The notes: generated from the sequence alone by a model not told the origin. Numbered from the stretch's first letter, positions 8,455 through 17,123 are shown. The stretch is DNA of 64,000 nucleotides from Thiocystis violascens DSM 198 (GCF_000227745.2 NC_018012.1:4313501-4377500); one strand, 5' to 3'. Translations and numbers: made by a program.

Positions 8455-9281
8455 TGCGCCTGACCCATTTCGAGGCCGGGATCGACCGACCGCTGTTTCT
8501 GATCGCCGGACCCTGCGTGATCGAGAGCGAGACTCTGGCGGAAGAAACGGCAGGCGCGCTCAAGGAGATGACCGACGCGCTCGGCATCCCCTTCATCTAC
8601 AAATCCTCGTTCGACAAGGCCAACCGTTCGTCGGTTGGCAGCTTTCGCGGGCCGGGTCTGGAGGAGGGGCTGCGGATTCTGGAGTCGGTGCGCGCGCGCA
8701 TCGGCGTCCCGGTGCTGACCGATGTCCACGAGGACACGCCGCTCAACGAGGTCGCCGCCGTCGTCGACGTGCTCCAGACCCCGGCCTTTCTCTGTCGTCA
8801 GACCAACTTCATCCGCGCCGTCGCCAGTCAGGGCAAGCCGGTGAACATCAAAAAAGGCCAGTTTCTCGCGCCCTGGGACATGCGGCATGTGGTCGACAAG
8901 GCGCGTTCGACGGGCAATCAGCAGGTCATGGTCTGCGAGCGCGGGGTCTCCTTCGGCTACAACAACCTGGTCTCGGACATGCGCGCGCTGGCCGTGATGC
9001 GCGAGACCGGCTGTCCGGTGGTCTTCGACGCCACCCATTCGGTGCAATTGCCGGGAGGGCAGGGTGACCGTTCGGGCGGACAGCGCGAGTTCGTCCCCGT
9101 GCTGGCGCGCGCCGCCGTCGCCGCCGGAGTCGCCGGGCTGTTCATGGAGACCCATCCGCGCCCCGACGAGGCGCTGAGCGACGGGCCGAATGCCTGGCCG
9201 CTGGGACGGATGCGGGAGTTGCTGACGACGCTGATTGAGATTGATCGGGTGGTGAAGGCGGCCGGCTTTGCTGAAGCGTAA
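8451..9281 (+). CDS. kdsA: 3-deoxy-D-manno-octulosonate 8-phosphate synthase
   Basis: The 276-residue enzyme condenses phosphoenolpyruvate with arabinose 5-phosphate to make KDO-8-P for lipopolysaccharide. Family landmarks are LIAGPCVIES, YKSSFDKANRSS, the LCRQTNFI segment, VNIKKGQFLAPWDM and DATHSVQLPGG. It overlaps the pyrG stop (ATGA) and is translationally coupled. In many gammaproteobacteria eno follows directly; here an insertion of about 2.2 kb separates them. Confidence 0.97.
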   Translation: MMRLTHFEAGIDRPLFLIAGPCVIESETLAEETAGALKEMTDALGIPFIYKSSFDKANRSSVGSFRGPGLEEGLRILESVRARIGVPVLTDVHEDTPLNEVAAVVDVLQTPAFLCRQTNFIRAVASQGKPVNIKKGQFLAPWDMRHVVDKARSTGNQQVMVCERGVSFGYNNLVSDMRALAVMRETGCPVVFDATHSVQLPGGQGDRSGGQREFVPVLARAAVAAGVAGLFMETHPRPDEALSDGPNAWPLGRMRELLTTLIEIDRVVKAAGFAEA

Positions 9282-9606
9282 ATCGTAGGATGGGCAAAGC
9301 CTGTCCTGGGCGCAGTCGCAGGGCGCAGTATGCTCATTCCACCCAAGAGGATCACTGCCATTAAGTTAAGGATTTTCCGTTCGCCCTTCGACAAGCTCAG
9401 GGCGAACGGAAAATCCTAAACCTTTGAGCGTAAAGCCGTTCATGTTCGACAAGCTCACCACGAACGGCTTAGAACGGCTTAACTTAATGGTAGTGACCCA
9501 ATGAGGGTAAGGTCGCTTGACTGATTGACTCGTCGGCAAGCAAATTGACGTAGCATGCGGCGAGGTACGAACCGCATCGTTTACCGGGTCGGGCGGAGTA
9601 AACGAC
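9282..9606. repeat. kdsA-hicA spacer with a nested palindromic repeat (9352-9496)
   Basis: No gene is visible here. Near-perfect inverted ends (TCACTGCCATTAAGTTAAG at 9352-9370 and its complement with one mismatch at 9478-9496) enclose two further hairpins. The first, 9370-9416, has arms GGATTTTCCGTTCGCCC and loop TTCGACAAGCTCA. The second, about 9434-9470, has arms AGCCGTTC and GAACGGCT with a similar TTCGACAAGCTCA centre. A half-site of another dispersed repeat (GTAGGATGGGCAAAGC, from 9286) precedes them. The nested layout suggests a mobile palindromic unit marking the edge of the inserted segment. Confidence 0.7.
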
Positions 9607-9795
9607 TTGAAGGTTTCCGAGATTCTGCGGCGGCTTGCCCAAGATGGCTGGGTTCTGGTCGCCCAGCGCGGTAGTCACCGCCAGTTCAAGCGCCCATCCA
9701 AGTCAGGTCGGGTGACGGTGCCCGGAAAGCCGAGCGATGACCTTGCCCCTGGCACAGAGAACAGCATCCTCAAGCAGGCTGGATTGACGAGGTGA
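9607..9795 (+). CDS. hicA: HicA-family mRNA interferase toxin
   Basis: The 62-residue protein matches the double-stranded RNA-binding-like fold of HicA toxins: MKVSEILRRLAQDGW, then the catalytic GSHRQF motif with H24, then VTVPGKPSDDLAPGTENSILKQAGL. Such toxins cleave mRNA and tmRNA and are neutralised by HicB. A TTG start is used; GGAG lies 8 bases upstream and the encoded N-terminus is exactly that of the family. It overlaps the downstream hicB frame, the usual toxin-first order. Confidence 0.88.
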   Translation: MKVSEILRRLAQDGWVLVAQRGSHRQFKRPSKSGRVTVPGKPSDDLAPGTENSILKQAGLTR

Positions 9796-9800
9796 AGACG

Positions 9801-10016
9801 ATGATGCGGTACGCGGTCGTGATCGAAAGAGCGGAAAGTAATTATTCGGCTTACGTCCCTGACCTTCCAGGTTGTATCGCCACAGGGGGTACCATTGAGG
9901 AAGTCGAGGCCGAAATTCGAGAGGCCATTGCTTTTCACATTGAAGGGATGCGTGAGGATGGAATCGTCATTCCGGAGCCAACCAGTAAAGTCGAGTATAT
10001 CGAACTCGCGGCATAG
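9801..10016 (+). CDS. hicB: HicB-family antitoxin
   Basis: The 71-residue protein has the degenerate RNase H-like fold of HicB: RYAVVIERAESNYSAYVPDLPGCIATGGTIEEVEAEIREAIAFHIEGM. It carries no obvious added DNA-binding domain, so it is the short form. It would bind HicA and hold it inactive. GAGG 7 bases before ATG 9801 supports this start; GTG 9792, overlapping the hicA stop, and ATG 9804 are alternatives. Confidence 0.87.
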   Translation: MMRYAVVIERAESNYSAYVPDLPGCIATGGTIEEVEAEIREAIAFHIEGMREDGIVIPEPTSKVEYIELAA

Positions 10017-10155
10017 ACTGGCGTCGTTTGGCGTGTATTGAAGCGAAAGATGCGGTTCGCAAGCTCGCCCGCATCCTATCCAACAAATACGGGCTTTAGG
10101 AGTAAGGTATGCGATGCGTGCCCTACCAGGCTGTTAACAGTTAAAAAGGGAAACG

Positions 10156-11034
10156 ATGGCGCGTAAGTCAAAGGCTGAGTTCACTAAATGGTTCGGACCA
10201 CTGCTTGATGCTCTTCGCGATCTTGGTGATTCTGGTCGTCCTCGGGAAGTCTATGATCGCATTGCCAAAAATTTGAATCTTCCAGATAGGATTCTTGACG
10301 ATACGTTGAAGTCTGGAACTAGCCGATTCCATAACCAAGTCGCATGGGCGCGGCAGTACCTTGTTTGGGATGGTCTTCTCGATTCATCGAAGCATGGAAC
10401 TTGGACACTCACAGAAAAAGGCCGAAATGCTTCCATCTCTGAAGAGACAGCACACGAGATATTTCGGAAGTGGGTGGCAATTCATGCAGAAAGCAGAAAG
10501 CAGAAGCGGGCTGAAGAAACAAACGATGCCCTACAGGAGGAATCTTTTCCCGAAGAACTGGTTTCCGAAGAGATTCTTGATCTTATTAGTACGCTACGGT
10601 CATTGAGTCCGGTTGGTTTTGAGAAAGTATGCCGGGAACTTCTTCGGGAATCTGGATTTGCAAATGTTGAGATCACCGGTGGCTCAGCCGATGGTGGGAT
10701 TGATGGCCGCGGGACACTTGAAATAAATCCTTTCGTTAGCTTCAAAGTCCTTTTCCAGTGTAAGCGCTACGCCAAAGGGAATCTGGTGTCGCGTGCACAA
10801 GTTGGGGATTTCCGAAATGCCATGATCGGTCGTGCTGAAAAGGGCATCATTATCACCACGTCGTCGTTTACCAATGCTGCGATTCAAGAGGCCAATCGCG
10901 AAGGAGCGCCGCAGGTCGAATTAGTTGATAGCGTGAAGCTTGTGGAAATGTTTGAACGTGTTGAACTCGGAGTAAAGAAGCGGTCAGTCTTTGATGTTGA
11001 TCCAGCATATTTTGACAGATTCAAAATTGGGTAG
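10156..11034 (+). CDS. mrr: Mrr-like type IV restriction endonuclease
   Basis: The 292-residue product has the two-domain Mrr layout. Residues about 1-110 form a winged-helix Mrr_N domain (EVYDRIAKNLNLP through WTLTEKGR). Residues about 145-270 form the Mrr_cat nuclease domain. The PD-(D/E)xK-type core is visible as GGSADGGIDGRG followed by VLFQCKRYAKG, the D...QxK variant typical of Mrr. Family members cut foreign methylated DNA. The gene is clearly richer in A+T than its neighbours and sits with hicAB between two housekeeping genes, both signs of horizontal acquisition. A purine-rich AAAAAGGGAAACG precedes the start. Confidence 0.88.
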   Translation: MARKSKAEFTKWFGPLLDALRDLGDSGRPREVYDRIAKNLNLPDRILDDTLKSGTSRFHNQVAWARQYLVWDGLLDSSKHGTWTLTEKGRNASISEETAHEIFRKWVAIHAESRKQKRAEETNDALQEESFPEELVSEEILDLISTLRSLSPVGFEKVCRELLRESGFANVEITGGSADGGIDGRGTLEINPFVSFKVLFQCKRYAKGNLVSRAQVGDFRNAMIGRAEKGIIITTSSFTNAAIQEANREGAPQVELVDSVKLVEMFERVELGVKKRSVFDVDPAYFDRFKIG

Positions 11035-11062
11035 CCGCCTTCATGTGTTGCCGATCCTTGGA

Positions 11063-11275
11063 ATGATTACTGATTTAGAAATTAAATCCAAAGGCTTTCA
11101 TTTGCTTGCGCAGCATCTCGGTAATGTTGAGGTAGAAAAGTTCATTGCGCTTATCCAAAGAGAGCCGTTAGATTACGCTAATTGGCGGCAAGACATGGAT
11201 GAAAATTTGAGTTTGGAAGACATTAGCCGAAAGGCAATGGCTTTGAGAAAGAAAAGTACCGAACAAGGCGCTTAA
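11063..11275 (+). CDS. Small protein of unknown function, MITDLEIKSKGF type
   Basis: A 70-residue protein is read from ATG 11063; an ATG at 10991 in the same frame, overlapping mrr, is possible. The sequence MITDLEIKSKGFHLLAQHLGNVEVEKFIALIQREPLDYANWRQDM looks like a compact helical protein. I do not recognise a named domain, although similar short proteins occur beside toxin or antitoxin genes in related bacteria (recollection, not verified). It starts 28 bases after mrr and shares its low GC, so it probably arrived with it. It could be an antitoxin or a partner of mrr; the sequence does not settle this. Confidence 0.55.
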   Translation: MITDLEIKSKGFHLLAQHLGNVEVEKFIALIQREPLDYANWRQDMDENLSLEDISRKAMALRKKSTEQGA

Positions 11276-11531
11276 CTTGGACTGTCTCCGTCGCTGTGTT
11301 TCTCAGACAGCCGGTTAGCGCAAAAAATAAATAATTCAATAGAATGATGGTGTTCTACAAGAAATTGTTCTTGTCTTGCCGTTTGACAAAACAATACCTC
11401 AAGGCACTGTTGTATTTCGCGAAGATTTTTAGCACGTGGCTAACGACTCTGCGTAGGTGGGTGTGAACGAGAGTGCACCCCTCCGTTGAGTGATCAAGAA
11501 ACGAAACGTTCATTTTCAGGAGTAACGAGTT

Positions 11532-12809
11532 ATGTCCGAAATCGTCGATGTCCGCGCCCGTGAGGTGCTGGATTCTCGCGGCAATCCGACCGTCGAGGCC
11601 GATGTCATCACCGCCGATGGCGCCATCGGTCGCGCGATCGTCCCGTCCGGCGCGTCCACCGGCTCGCGCGAGGCGCTGGAACTGCGCGATGGCGACAAGT
11701 CCCGCTATCTCGGCAAGGGTGTCCTGATCGCGGTCGCCAATATCGAAGGCGAATTGCGCGAGGCCGTGCTCGGCATGGATGCGGCCGATCAGAAGGCGGT
11801 CGATCAGACGATGATCGATCTCGACGGGACCGACAACAAGCGCCGGCTCGGCGCCAATGCGCTGCTCGGCGTCTCGTTGGCAACGGCCCACGCGGCGGCG
11901 CAGGAAAAGGCGCTGCCACTGTTCAGATCGCTGTCCGCCGGTCCCTACCGTCTGCCGGTCCCGATGATGAACATCATCAATGGCGGCAGCCACGCCGATA
12001 ACAGCGTGGACTTCCAGGAGTTCATGATCCTGCCGGTCGGCGCTCCGAGCATCCGCGAGGCGGTGCGTTATGGCGCGGAGGTCTTTCATGCCCTGAAGGC
12101 GGTTCTGCATGGCCGCGGTCTGGGCACGGCGGTCGGCGACGAGGGCGGTTTTGCCCCCGATCTGTCCTCCAACGAGGCCGCCATCGAGGCGATCCTGGAA
12201 GCCATTGGCAAGGCCGGTTTCAAGGTCGGTTCCGACATCTATCTCGGGATGGACGTGGCGGCGTCCGAGTTCTACAAGGACGGGCGCTATCATCTCCAGG
12301 GCGAGGGCCGCACGCTCGACGCTGACGGCATGATCGACCTGCTCGCTGGCTGGGTGTCGCAATATCCCATCCTCTCGATCGAGGACGGTCTCGCCGAGGG
12401 CGATTGGGACGGCTGGAAGCGTCTGACCGAGCGTCTTGGCGACAAGGTCCAGATCGTCGGCGACGACCTCTTCGTCACCAATACCAAGATCCTGCAGGAA
12501 GGCATCGACAAGAATATCGCCAACTCCATCCTCATCAAGGTCAACCAGATCGGCACCCTCACCGAGACGATGGAAGCCATCGCCATGGCCCACAACGCCG
12601 GCTATACCTCGGTGGTATCGCATCGCTCCGGCGAGACCGAGGACACCACCATCGCCGATCTGGTGGTCGCGGCGGGCACCGGTCAGATCAAGACCGGTTC
12701 GCTGTCGCGTTCCGACCGGGTCGCGAAGTACAACCAACTGATGCGCATCGAGGATCAGTTGGGCGACGAGGCGATCTACGCGGGCCGCGCGGCCTTCAGG
12801 TGGCTCTGA
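11532..12809 (+). CDS. eno: Enolase
   Basis: The 425-residue glycolytic enzyme interconverts 2-phosphoglycerate and phosphoenolpyruvate. Recognisable segments are EVLDSRGNPTVEADV, GASTGSREALELRDGD, MMNIINGGSHADNSVDFQEFMI, VGDEGGFAPDL, SIEDGLAEGDWDGW and the signature ILIKVNQIGTLTET followed by SHRSGETEDT. Length is normal. AGGAG lies 9 bases upstream of the ATG. It is separated from pyrG-kdsA by the HicAB-Mrr insertion and probably has its own promoter in the AT-richer spacer before it. Confidence 0.98.
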   Translation: MSEIVDVRAREVLDSRGNPTVEADVITADGAIGRAIVPSGASTGSREALELRDGDKSRYLGKGVLIAVANIEGELREAVLGMDAADQKAVDQTMIDLDGTDNKRRLGANALLGVSLATAHAAAQEKALPLFRSLSAGPYRLPVPMMNIINGGSHADNSVDFQEFMILPVGAPSIREAVRYGAEVFHALKAVLHGRGLGTAVGDEGGFAPDLSSNEAAIEAILEAIGKAGFKVGSDIYLGMDVAASEFYKDGRYHLQGEGRTLDADGMIDLLAGWVSQYPILSIEDGLAEGDWDGWKRLTERLGDKVQIVGDDLFVTNTKILQEGIDKNIANSILIKVNQIGTLTETMEAIAMAHNAGYTSVVSHRSGETEDTTIADLVVAAGTGQIKTGSLSRSDRVAKYNQLMRIEDQLGDEAIYAGRAAFRWL

Positions 12810-12895
12810 CGAGACGGCGTTCCGGGCCTGCACCGCGCCTGACCGAAGGGTCGGCCGGGCCTGGTCCGGGCTTTTACGGCTAATCGGGTCTCGAC

Positions 12896-13195
12896 ATGCG
12901 TTGGTTGATCGCAGTGCTCATCGTCCTTCTGGGGGCGCTCCAGTACCGGCTCTGGGTCGGTCAGGGGAGTCTGGCGGAACTCCATTCGCTGAAGCAGGAA
13001 ATTGCCTTCCAGGAGGCCGAGATCGCGCGTCTGATGGCGCGCAATCAGGTGCTTCAGGCGGAGGTCGCGGATCTTGGCGAGGGCCAGGAGGCGCTGGAGG
13101 AGCGTGCCCGCAGCGAACTCGGCATGATCAAGGCCGGCGAGATCTTCATCCAGGTCATCGAGCGACCCAAGCCCACCGCGGAGACCGCGCCATGA
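12896..13195 (+). CDS. ftsB: Cell division protein FtsB
   Basis: The 99-residue bitopic membrane protein has a short N-terminal cytoplasmic tail, one transmembrane helix (about 3-20, LIAVLIVLLGALQYRLW), and a periplasmic leucine-zipper coiled coil (about 28-70, LKQEIAFQEAEIARLMARNQVLQAEVADL). This is the FtsB layout; it joins FtsL and FtsQ at the divisome. The position between eno and ispD is conserved. Its stop overlaps the ispD start. Confidence 0.92.
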   Translation: MRWLIAVLIVLLGALQYRLWVGQGSLAELHSLKQEIAFQEAEIARLMARNQVLQAEVADLGEGQEALEERARSELGMIKAGEIFIQVIERPKPTAETAP

Positions 13196-13914
13196 ACGAA
13201 ACCCCTTCGCTCTGGGCGATCCTGCCCGCCGCCGGCGTGGGACGGCGCATGGGAAGCGCTATCCCCAAGCAGTACCTTGACCTGGCCGGTCGGGCGGTAA
13301 TCGATCATGCATTGGATCTGTTCATTGAGGACGAACGGATCAGTGGGGTCGTGGTTGCGCTCGATCCGGCGGATGGTTATTGGGAGAGCACCGCCCATGC
13401 CGGTCATCCCAAGGTGATGCGCGCGGCGGGTGGCGCGGAACGTTGCCATTCCGTCCTCAACGCGCTCGCGGCGCTTGATGGTCGCGCGGCGGAGGGCGAT
13501 TGGGTGCTGGTCCACGATGCCGCGCGCCCCTGTCTGCGGGCCGCCGATCTCGATCGCCTGATCGACGCCCTGCTTGGGGATGTCGTGGGCGGTCTGCTCG
13601 GGATTCCGGTACGCGACACCATGAAGCGCGACAATGGCGCTGGGCGGATCACGTCCACCGTCGATCGGGCGAGTCTCTGGCATGCCTATACCCCCCAGAT
13701 GTTTCGGCTCGGACTCTTGCGCCATGCACTGCATGACGCCCTGGAGGCGAACGATCTGGTCACCGACGACGCCTCCGCCATCGAGCGTCTGGGCCATGCC
13801 CCACGCCTGATCGAGGGGCACGCCGACAATCTCAAAATCACCCGGGCCGAGGATCTTCCGCTCGCCCATTTTTATCTGCGACAGCAGGGACGGATCGAAG
13901 CGTTCGATGCGTAG
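13192..13914 (+). CDS. ispD: 2-C-methyl-D-erythritol 4-phosphate cytidylyltransferase
   Basis: The 240-residue enzyme of the MEP isoprenoid pathway transfers CMP from CTP to methylerythritol phosphate. The nucleotide-binding loop is visible as AILPAAGVGRRMGSAIPKQYL, followed by VHDAARPCL, ASLWHAYTPQMF and TDDASAIERLG. ATGA overlaps the ftsB stop. ispF, often next to ispD, is not present; a CheX-like gene follows. Confidence 0.95.
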   Translation: MNETPSLWAILPAAGVGRRMGSAIPKQYLDLAGRAVIDHALDLFIEDERISGVVVALDPADGYWESTAHAGHPKVMRAAGGAERCHSVLNALAALDGRAAEGDWVLVHDAARPCLRAADLDRLIDALLGDVVGGLLGIPVRDTMKRDNGAGRITSTVDRASLWHAYTPQMFRLGLLRHALHDALEANDLVTDDASAIERLGHAPRLIEGHADNLKITRAEDLPLAHFYLRQQGRIEAFDA

Positions 13915-14059
13915 ACGCCAATCCAGGTGAAAGACCGGTGGTGCTAAAGTACGTGGAGTGGAAAGGATTGATGATGAACTCGCGCGGGCGGGCGGCGCCG
14001 AGGCGCGCGGGTGTCTGGCCGCGTTCCTGATTTCTCAACCTAAATCGAGAGCAAGACCG

Positions 14060-14728
14060 TTGAAAAAGCCAAAAACGATATCGACCGATGACATCCTGGT
14101 GATGTTGTGCAATTCCGTGCGAAAGGTACTCTCCGCGGCAACCAAGACCCAGATCAGCTATTCCCCGATGGTGCAGCGGATCACGCGCACCTGCCTGAGG
14201 CCCGATATCGGCTGTTTCGTGCTGTTCGACGGCGGTTTTTCCGGCTTGGTCATCATCAACTTCTCGTCGCAGTCCGCCATGGAACTCTACCGCGCCTACA
14301 TGCTCTCCATGGGCATGCCGGAGTCCGAGCTGGCTACCCAGCATACGTCCGAGGAGGTCGGCAACATGCTCGGTGAGCTGATGAATCAGATCGTGGGCGA
14401 TTTCACCGGCAATGTCGGTCATGAATTGCAGGTCTGCATCAATCAGAATCAGCCGAAGATGCTCACCATCAACAAGGAGGTCATGGTCAGCATCGATACC
14501 AATCTGGATCGCGCCCAGTCGCGTCGCGTCGCCTTCAGCACGGCGCGTCGCAATGTTTTTTACATGGAACTGGCGATGGACAAGACCGAGTTCATCAAGC
14601 TGCACGATTTCGAGCTGGAAGAAGTGGATCCCGACAGAATCGTCGATGAGCAGGCCCGGCAGAACGAGTCGCTCGCGGATCCCCAATCGCTCGTCGATCT
14701 GGCGCTGCTGGATGAGTTGGGCCTGTAG
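14060..14728 (+). CDS. DUF3334 family protein, CheX-like
   Basis: The 222-residue product corresponds to the DUF3334 family, whose members resemble the chemotaxis phosphatases CheX/CheC. Conserved text includes STDDILVMLCNSVRKVLS, YSPMVQRITRTCLRPDIGCFVLFDGGFSGLVIINFS and EEVGNMLGELMNQIVGDFTGNVG; the E...N pair of the last segment resembles the CheX phosphatase helix. Family proteins start at a LKKPKTISTDD-like sequence, which favours the TTG at 14060; the frame is open to 13958, so a longer form is possible. A role in signal damping is inference only. The C-terminal tail is acidic. Confidence 0.75.
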   Translation: MKKPKTISTDDILVMLCNSVRKVLSAATKTQISYSPMVQRITRTCLRPDIGCFVLFDGGFSGLVIINFSSQSAMELYRAYMLSMGMPESELATQHTSEEVGNMLGELMNQIVGDFTGNVGHELQVCINQNQPKMLTINKEVMVSIDTNLDRAQSRRVAFSTARRNVFYMELAMDKTEFIKLHDFELEEVDPDRIVDEQARQNESLADPQSLVDLALLDELGL

Positions 14729-14941
14729 GAATGCGATCCGATGCCGGTGCGGCATGCGCGGTTGGCGTGTCGTATCGGCTGCGTTGGAGTCCATCGGGGA
14801 TGGAGTCGGCGCGGAACGTATTGATTTCTCGCTCGCGCCACACCGCGCGGCGGTGTGACGAATTCCTCCTGGCGCTTCGCGATTTAGGGCTGCCAGCGGA
14901 GTCTGGGGCAGGCAAAACAAGTCTCCCGCCGCGGACGCGGT

Positions 14942-15412
14942 TTACGTGCTCGTCATGGTTTTTGCGCGATTGATGATTTCGTCGATCTCGTGTTCCGCTT
15001 CGATCCAATCCTGTGCCTGTTCCTCGGGAGTCGACGCGCGATGGCGTTTTTCTGCTTTGAAATAAGCCGCGTCGGCGATCATTTTTTGACGGGCCTCGGC
15101 CGAGACATTCGCGATTCCCTTGAGGCTGACCGAACTGTCGTCGGCGGCTGGTTTTGCCTTGGGCCTGGCGGCTTCCGTCGTTCTCGTGGCCGTGGTTTTA
15201 GAGACGGCTTTTTCGGCGGGAGCCTTTTTGGCGATGGGCGCCTTCTTGGCGGTCGCGGCAGGCACGGTCGTCTTCCGCGCGCTCGGTTGAGTGGCCGCAG
15301 GCTTTTCCACTGTCGCTTCCGCGCGACCGACAGCCGGCTTCGGGTCCGCCGCTTTTTTCTGAGCCGTTTTTTTGGCTGCCGTTTTCTTGGTTACGATTTT
15401 GTCATCAGCCAT
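14942..15412 (-). CDS. Histone H1-like Ala/Lys/Pro-rich protein with DUF2934-like C-terminus
   Basis: A 156-residue protein. Residues 1 to about 95 are low-complexity and lysine-alanine-proline rich (VTKKTAAKKTAQKKAADPKP), like the C-terminal tail of histone H1 and of bacterial AlgR3/Hc-type proteins. The C-terminal 50 residues (MIADAAYFKAEKRH...EEQAQDWIEAEHEIDEI) resemble the DUF2934 domain, which is often followed by such tails. It may bind nucleic acid, but that is inference from composition. The ATG chosen begins MADDKIV; the frame extends upstream into unlikely sequence. Confidence 0.72.
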   Translation of the reverse strand: MADDKIVTKKTAAKKTAQKKAADPKPAVGRAEATVEKPAATQPSARKTTVPAATAKKAPIAKKAPAEKAVSKTTATRTTEAARPKAKPAADDSSVSLKGIANVSAEARQKMIADAAYFKAEKRHRASTPEEQAQDWIEAEHEIDEIINRAKTMTST

Positions 15413-15736
15413 CTTTTTTTGCCCGCCTATTGGATTCTGGTTTTTACGGAAAGGGGATGGTCGCTGGCACCCCATTGGTGATGCGATCTCTTCAGAACCG
15501 TCGGTAATCTACATTAGACATGGATAGAATACACGTAATTTCAGGCGGCGACAGGGAGTCCGGGCCAACGATGACTTGGGGCATGGGCACATCCAGGGCA
15601 GTCGTGCGGTTTGCCCGGATGGCGTTGCTGGCGAACGCGCTCAAGTCCCGGTGCGCTCCCGCGGGGCGTCTGGTGTGTCTTGAGGCTGGCCTTTGGTATC
15701 CTTGACCGATCCATCACCGCCCGGGTTTCGTTAACG
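15413..15736. other. Divergent intergenic region without a recognised gene
   Basis: This spacer separates the leftward histone-like gene from the rightward GH57 gene, so it should hold promoters for both. A short AT-richer patch lies around 15500-15545. A continuous open frame runs from 15611 into the GH57 gene, but its product (Arg-, Cys- and Gly-rich) looks non-coding. I see no riboswitch, operator or terminator that I can name. Confidence 0.5.
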
Positions 15737-17092
15737 ATGATTGCTCACCACGCACTCGTGCTCAATCTCCATCAGCCCCCCGGTAATCTCCAGGATCTTC
15801 TGGAGCACCAGACCTGGGAAGCCAAGGAGATCCTGTTCGCCCTCGATCGCATTCCGCGCAGTCTTTGGGGCCAGGAGGCCCACGCCCGCGTCCATCTTTC
15901 CCTGTCCGGAACCCTGCTGGAGACCCTGTCGGATCCGGCGTTTCAACAGCGGGTCTATGGCATCGTGGACTGCGGGTCGCTGCTCTGGCACTTGCAGAAT
16001 CAATCGCTGTTCGAGGTGCTCGGCACTGGCTATTACCATCCGGTGCTGCCCCTGATCCCCGAGGCCGACCGCCAGGAGCATCTGCGGCGCTGGCTCGGGA
16101 TCGCCCATCATCTGCTCTGGCGTCCACGCTTCCAGGGCTTCTGGCCGCCCGAGATGGGGTTCTCGATGGAACTCATCCCGCTGCTGCGCGCCTTTGGGTA
16201 TCGCTATGTCCTGGTCGACAGCGAGCATATCGAGCCAGTGACCGAGATGAGTTGGCAGGAGGCCCGCTATCGTCCGCACATCGCCCGCTACGGAGACGAC
16301 GAAATCACCGTCATCGTGCGTGATCGCGAACTCTCGGACGCCCAGGAATCCGGCATGGATCTGGACTGGTTCCTCGCCGAGGTCGCCGAGCGCACCAAAT
16401 GGTGCGATTTCCCGCCGCTGGTGACAACCTGCACCGATGGCGAGAATGGCGGCTGGTTCCGCAACGTGACCGAAGGGGCCAATTTCTGGAGCGTCTTTTA
16501 TCGGCCGCTGCTGGAGCGCGTCGCCGCCGGCGAGTCGGGGGTTGTACCCACCTTTATCAGCGACTATCTCGACACCCATGGCGCGCATGGCGAGGTGCGG
16601 GTGCGCACCGGCGCCTGGAATACCGGTTGGCACCATGGCCGCGATTTCACCCAATGGACGGGGTCGGAGCGCCAGCGGCGGGCCTTGGCCGATTTTTCCC
16701 TGGTCAGCCGTTCGGTCCATGATGCCCGCTGGTTTGCCGGCGAGCGCGGTCTCACCGAAGGCCCGCATGCCGAGGCCATCGCCGACGCGCTGGGATCCCT
16801 GCTGCGGGCCGAGACAAGCTGTAACCTTTACTGGGGCGAGGACTGGGTGCCGCGCGCCGAGGCCGACCTGACGGCTAGCCGGGCGGCGCTCGCGCGGATC
16901 GGCGTCGCGGTCGGGTCAACGTCTGAAGACACCGCGCCGGTCGGCGCGGAACCGCCTGCTGCCGACGCGCCGGTCAGCGAATCGCCGGTTTTGCCGGAAA
17001 CGTCCGTCGACGCTGAAGACGCCGGGATTGCGATCACCTCGAAGACCCTGGACGCGCCCGCGACGCCATCTTCGGATCAATTGTCTCATTGA
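15737..17092 (+). CDS. Glycoside hydrolase family 57 protein (first of two)
   Basis: The 451-residue product begins with MIAHHALVLNLHQPP, the GH57 motif 1 carrying the HQP triad. It has the likely catalytic nucleophile E139 in FWPPEMGF and the likely acid/base D234 in TCTDGENGG. GH57 enzymes are retaining alpha-glucan hydrolases, branching enzymes or glucanotransferases. Residues from about 395 to the end form an Ala/Pro/Glu-rich tail without family similarity. A second, divergent GH57 gene follows 31 bases later. A role in cytoplasmic glycogen handling is inference. Confidence 0.87.
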   Translation: MIAHHALVLNLHQPPGNLQDLLEHQTWEAKEILFALDRIPRSLWGQEAHARVHLSLSGTLLETLSDPAFQQRVYGIVDCGSLLWHLQNQSLFEVLGTGYYHPVLPLIPEADRQEHLRRWLGIAHHLLWRPRFQGFWPPEMGFSMELIPLLRAFGYRYVLVDSEHIEPVTEMSWQEARYRPHIARYGDDEITVIVRDRELSDAQESGMDLDWFLAEVAERTKWCDFPPLVTTCTDGENGGWFRNVTEGANFWSVFYRPLLERVAAGESGVVPTFISDYLDTHGAHGEVRVRTGAWNTGWHHGRDFTQWTGSERQRRALADFSLVSRSVHDARWFAGERGLTEGPHAEAIADALGSLLRAETSCNLYWGEDWVPRAEADLTASRAALARIGVAVGSTSEDTAPVGAEPPAADAPVSESPVLPETSVDAEDAGIAITSKTLDAPATPSSDQLSH

Positions 17093-17123
17093 ACACAATC
17101 TATTGCATCTTAAGGAGTTTCCC

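Noticed and set aside
11341..11531. Sigma-70 promoter for eno using TTGACA at 11383
   Set aside because: No -10 hexamer with acceptable spacing is visible, so I do not annotate it.
15611..15736. Longer GH57 start within the continuous upstream frame
   Set aside because: The added residues are Cys/Arg/Gly-rich and unlike GH57; the family motif 1 starts right after ATG 15737.
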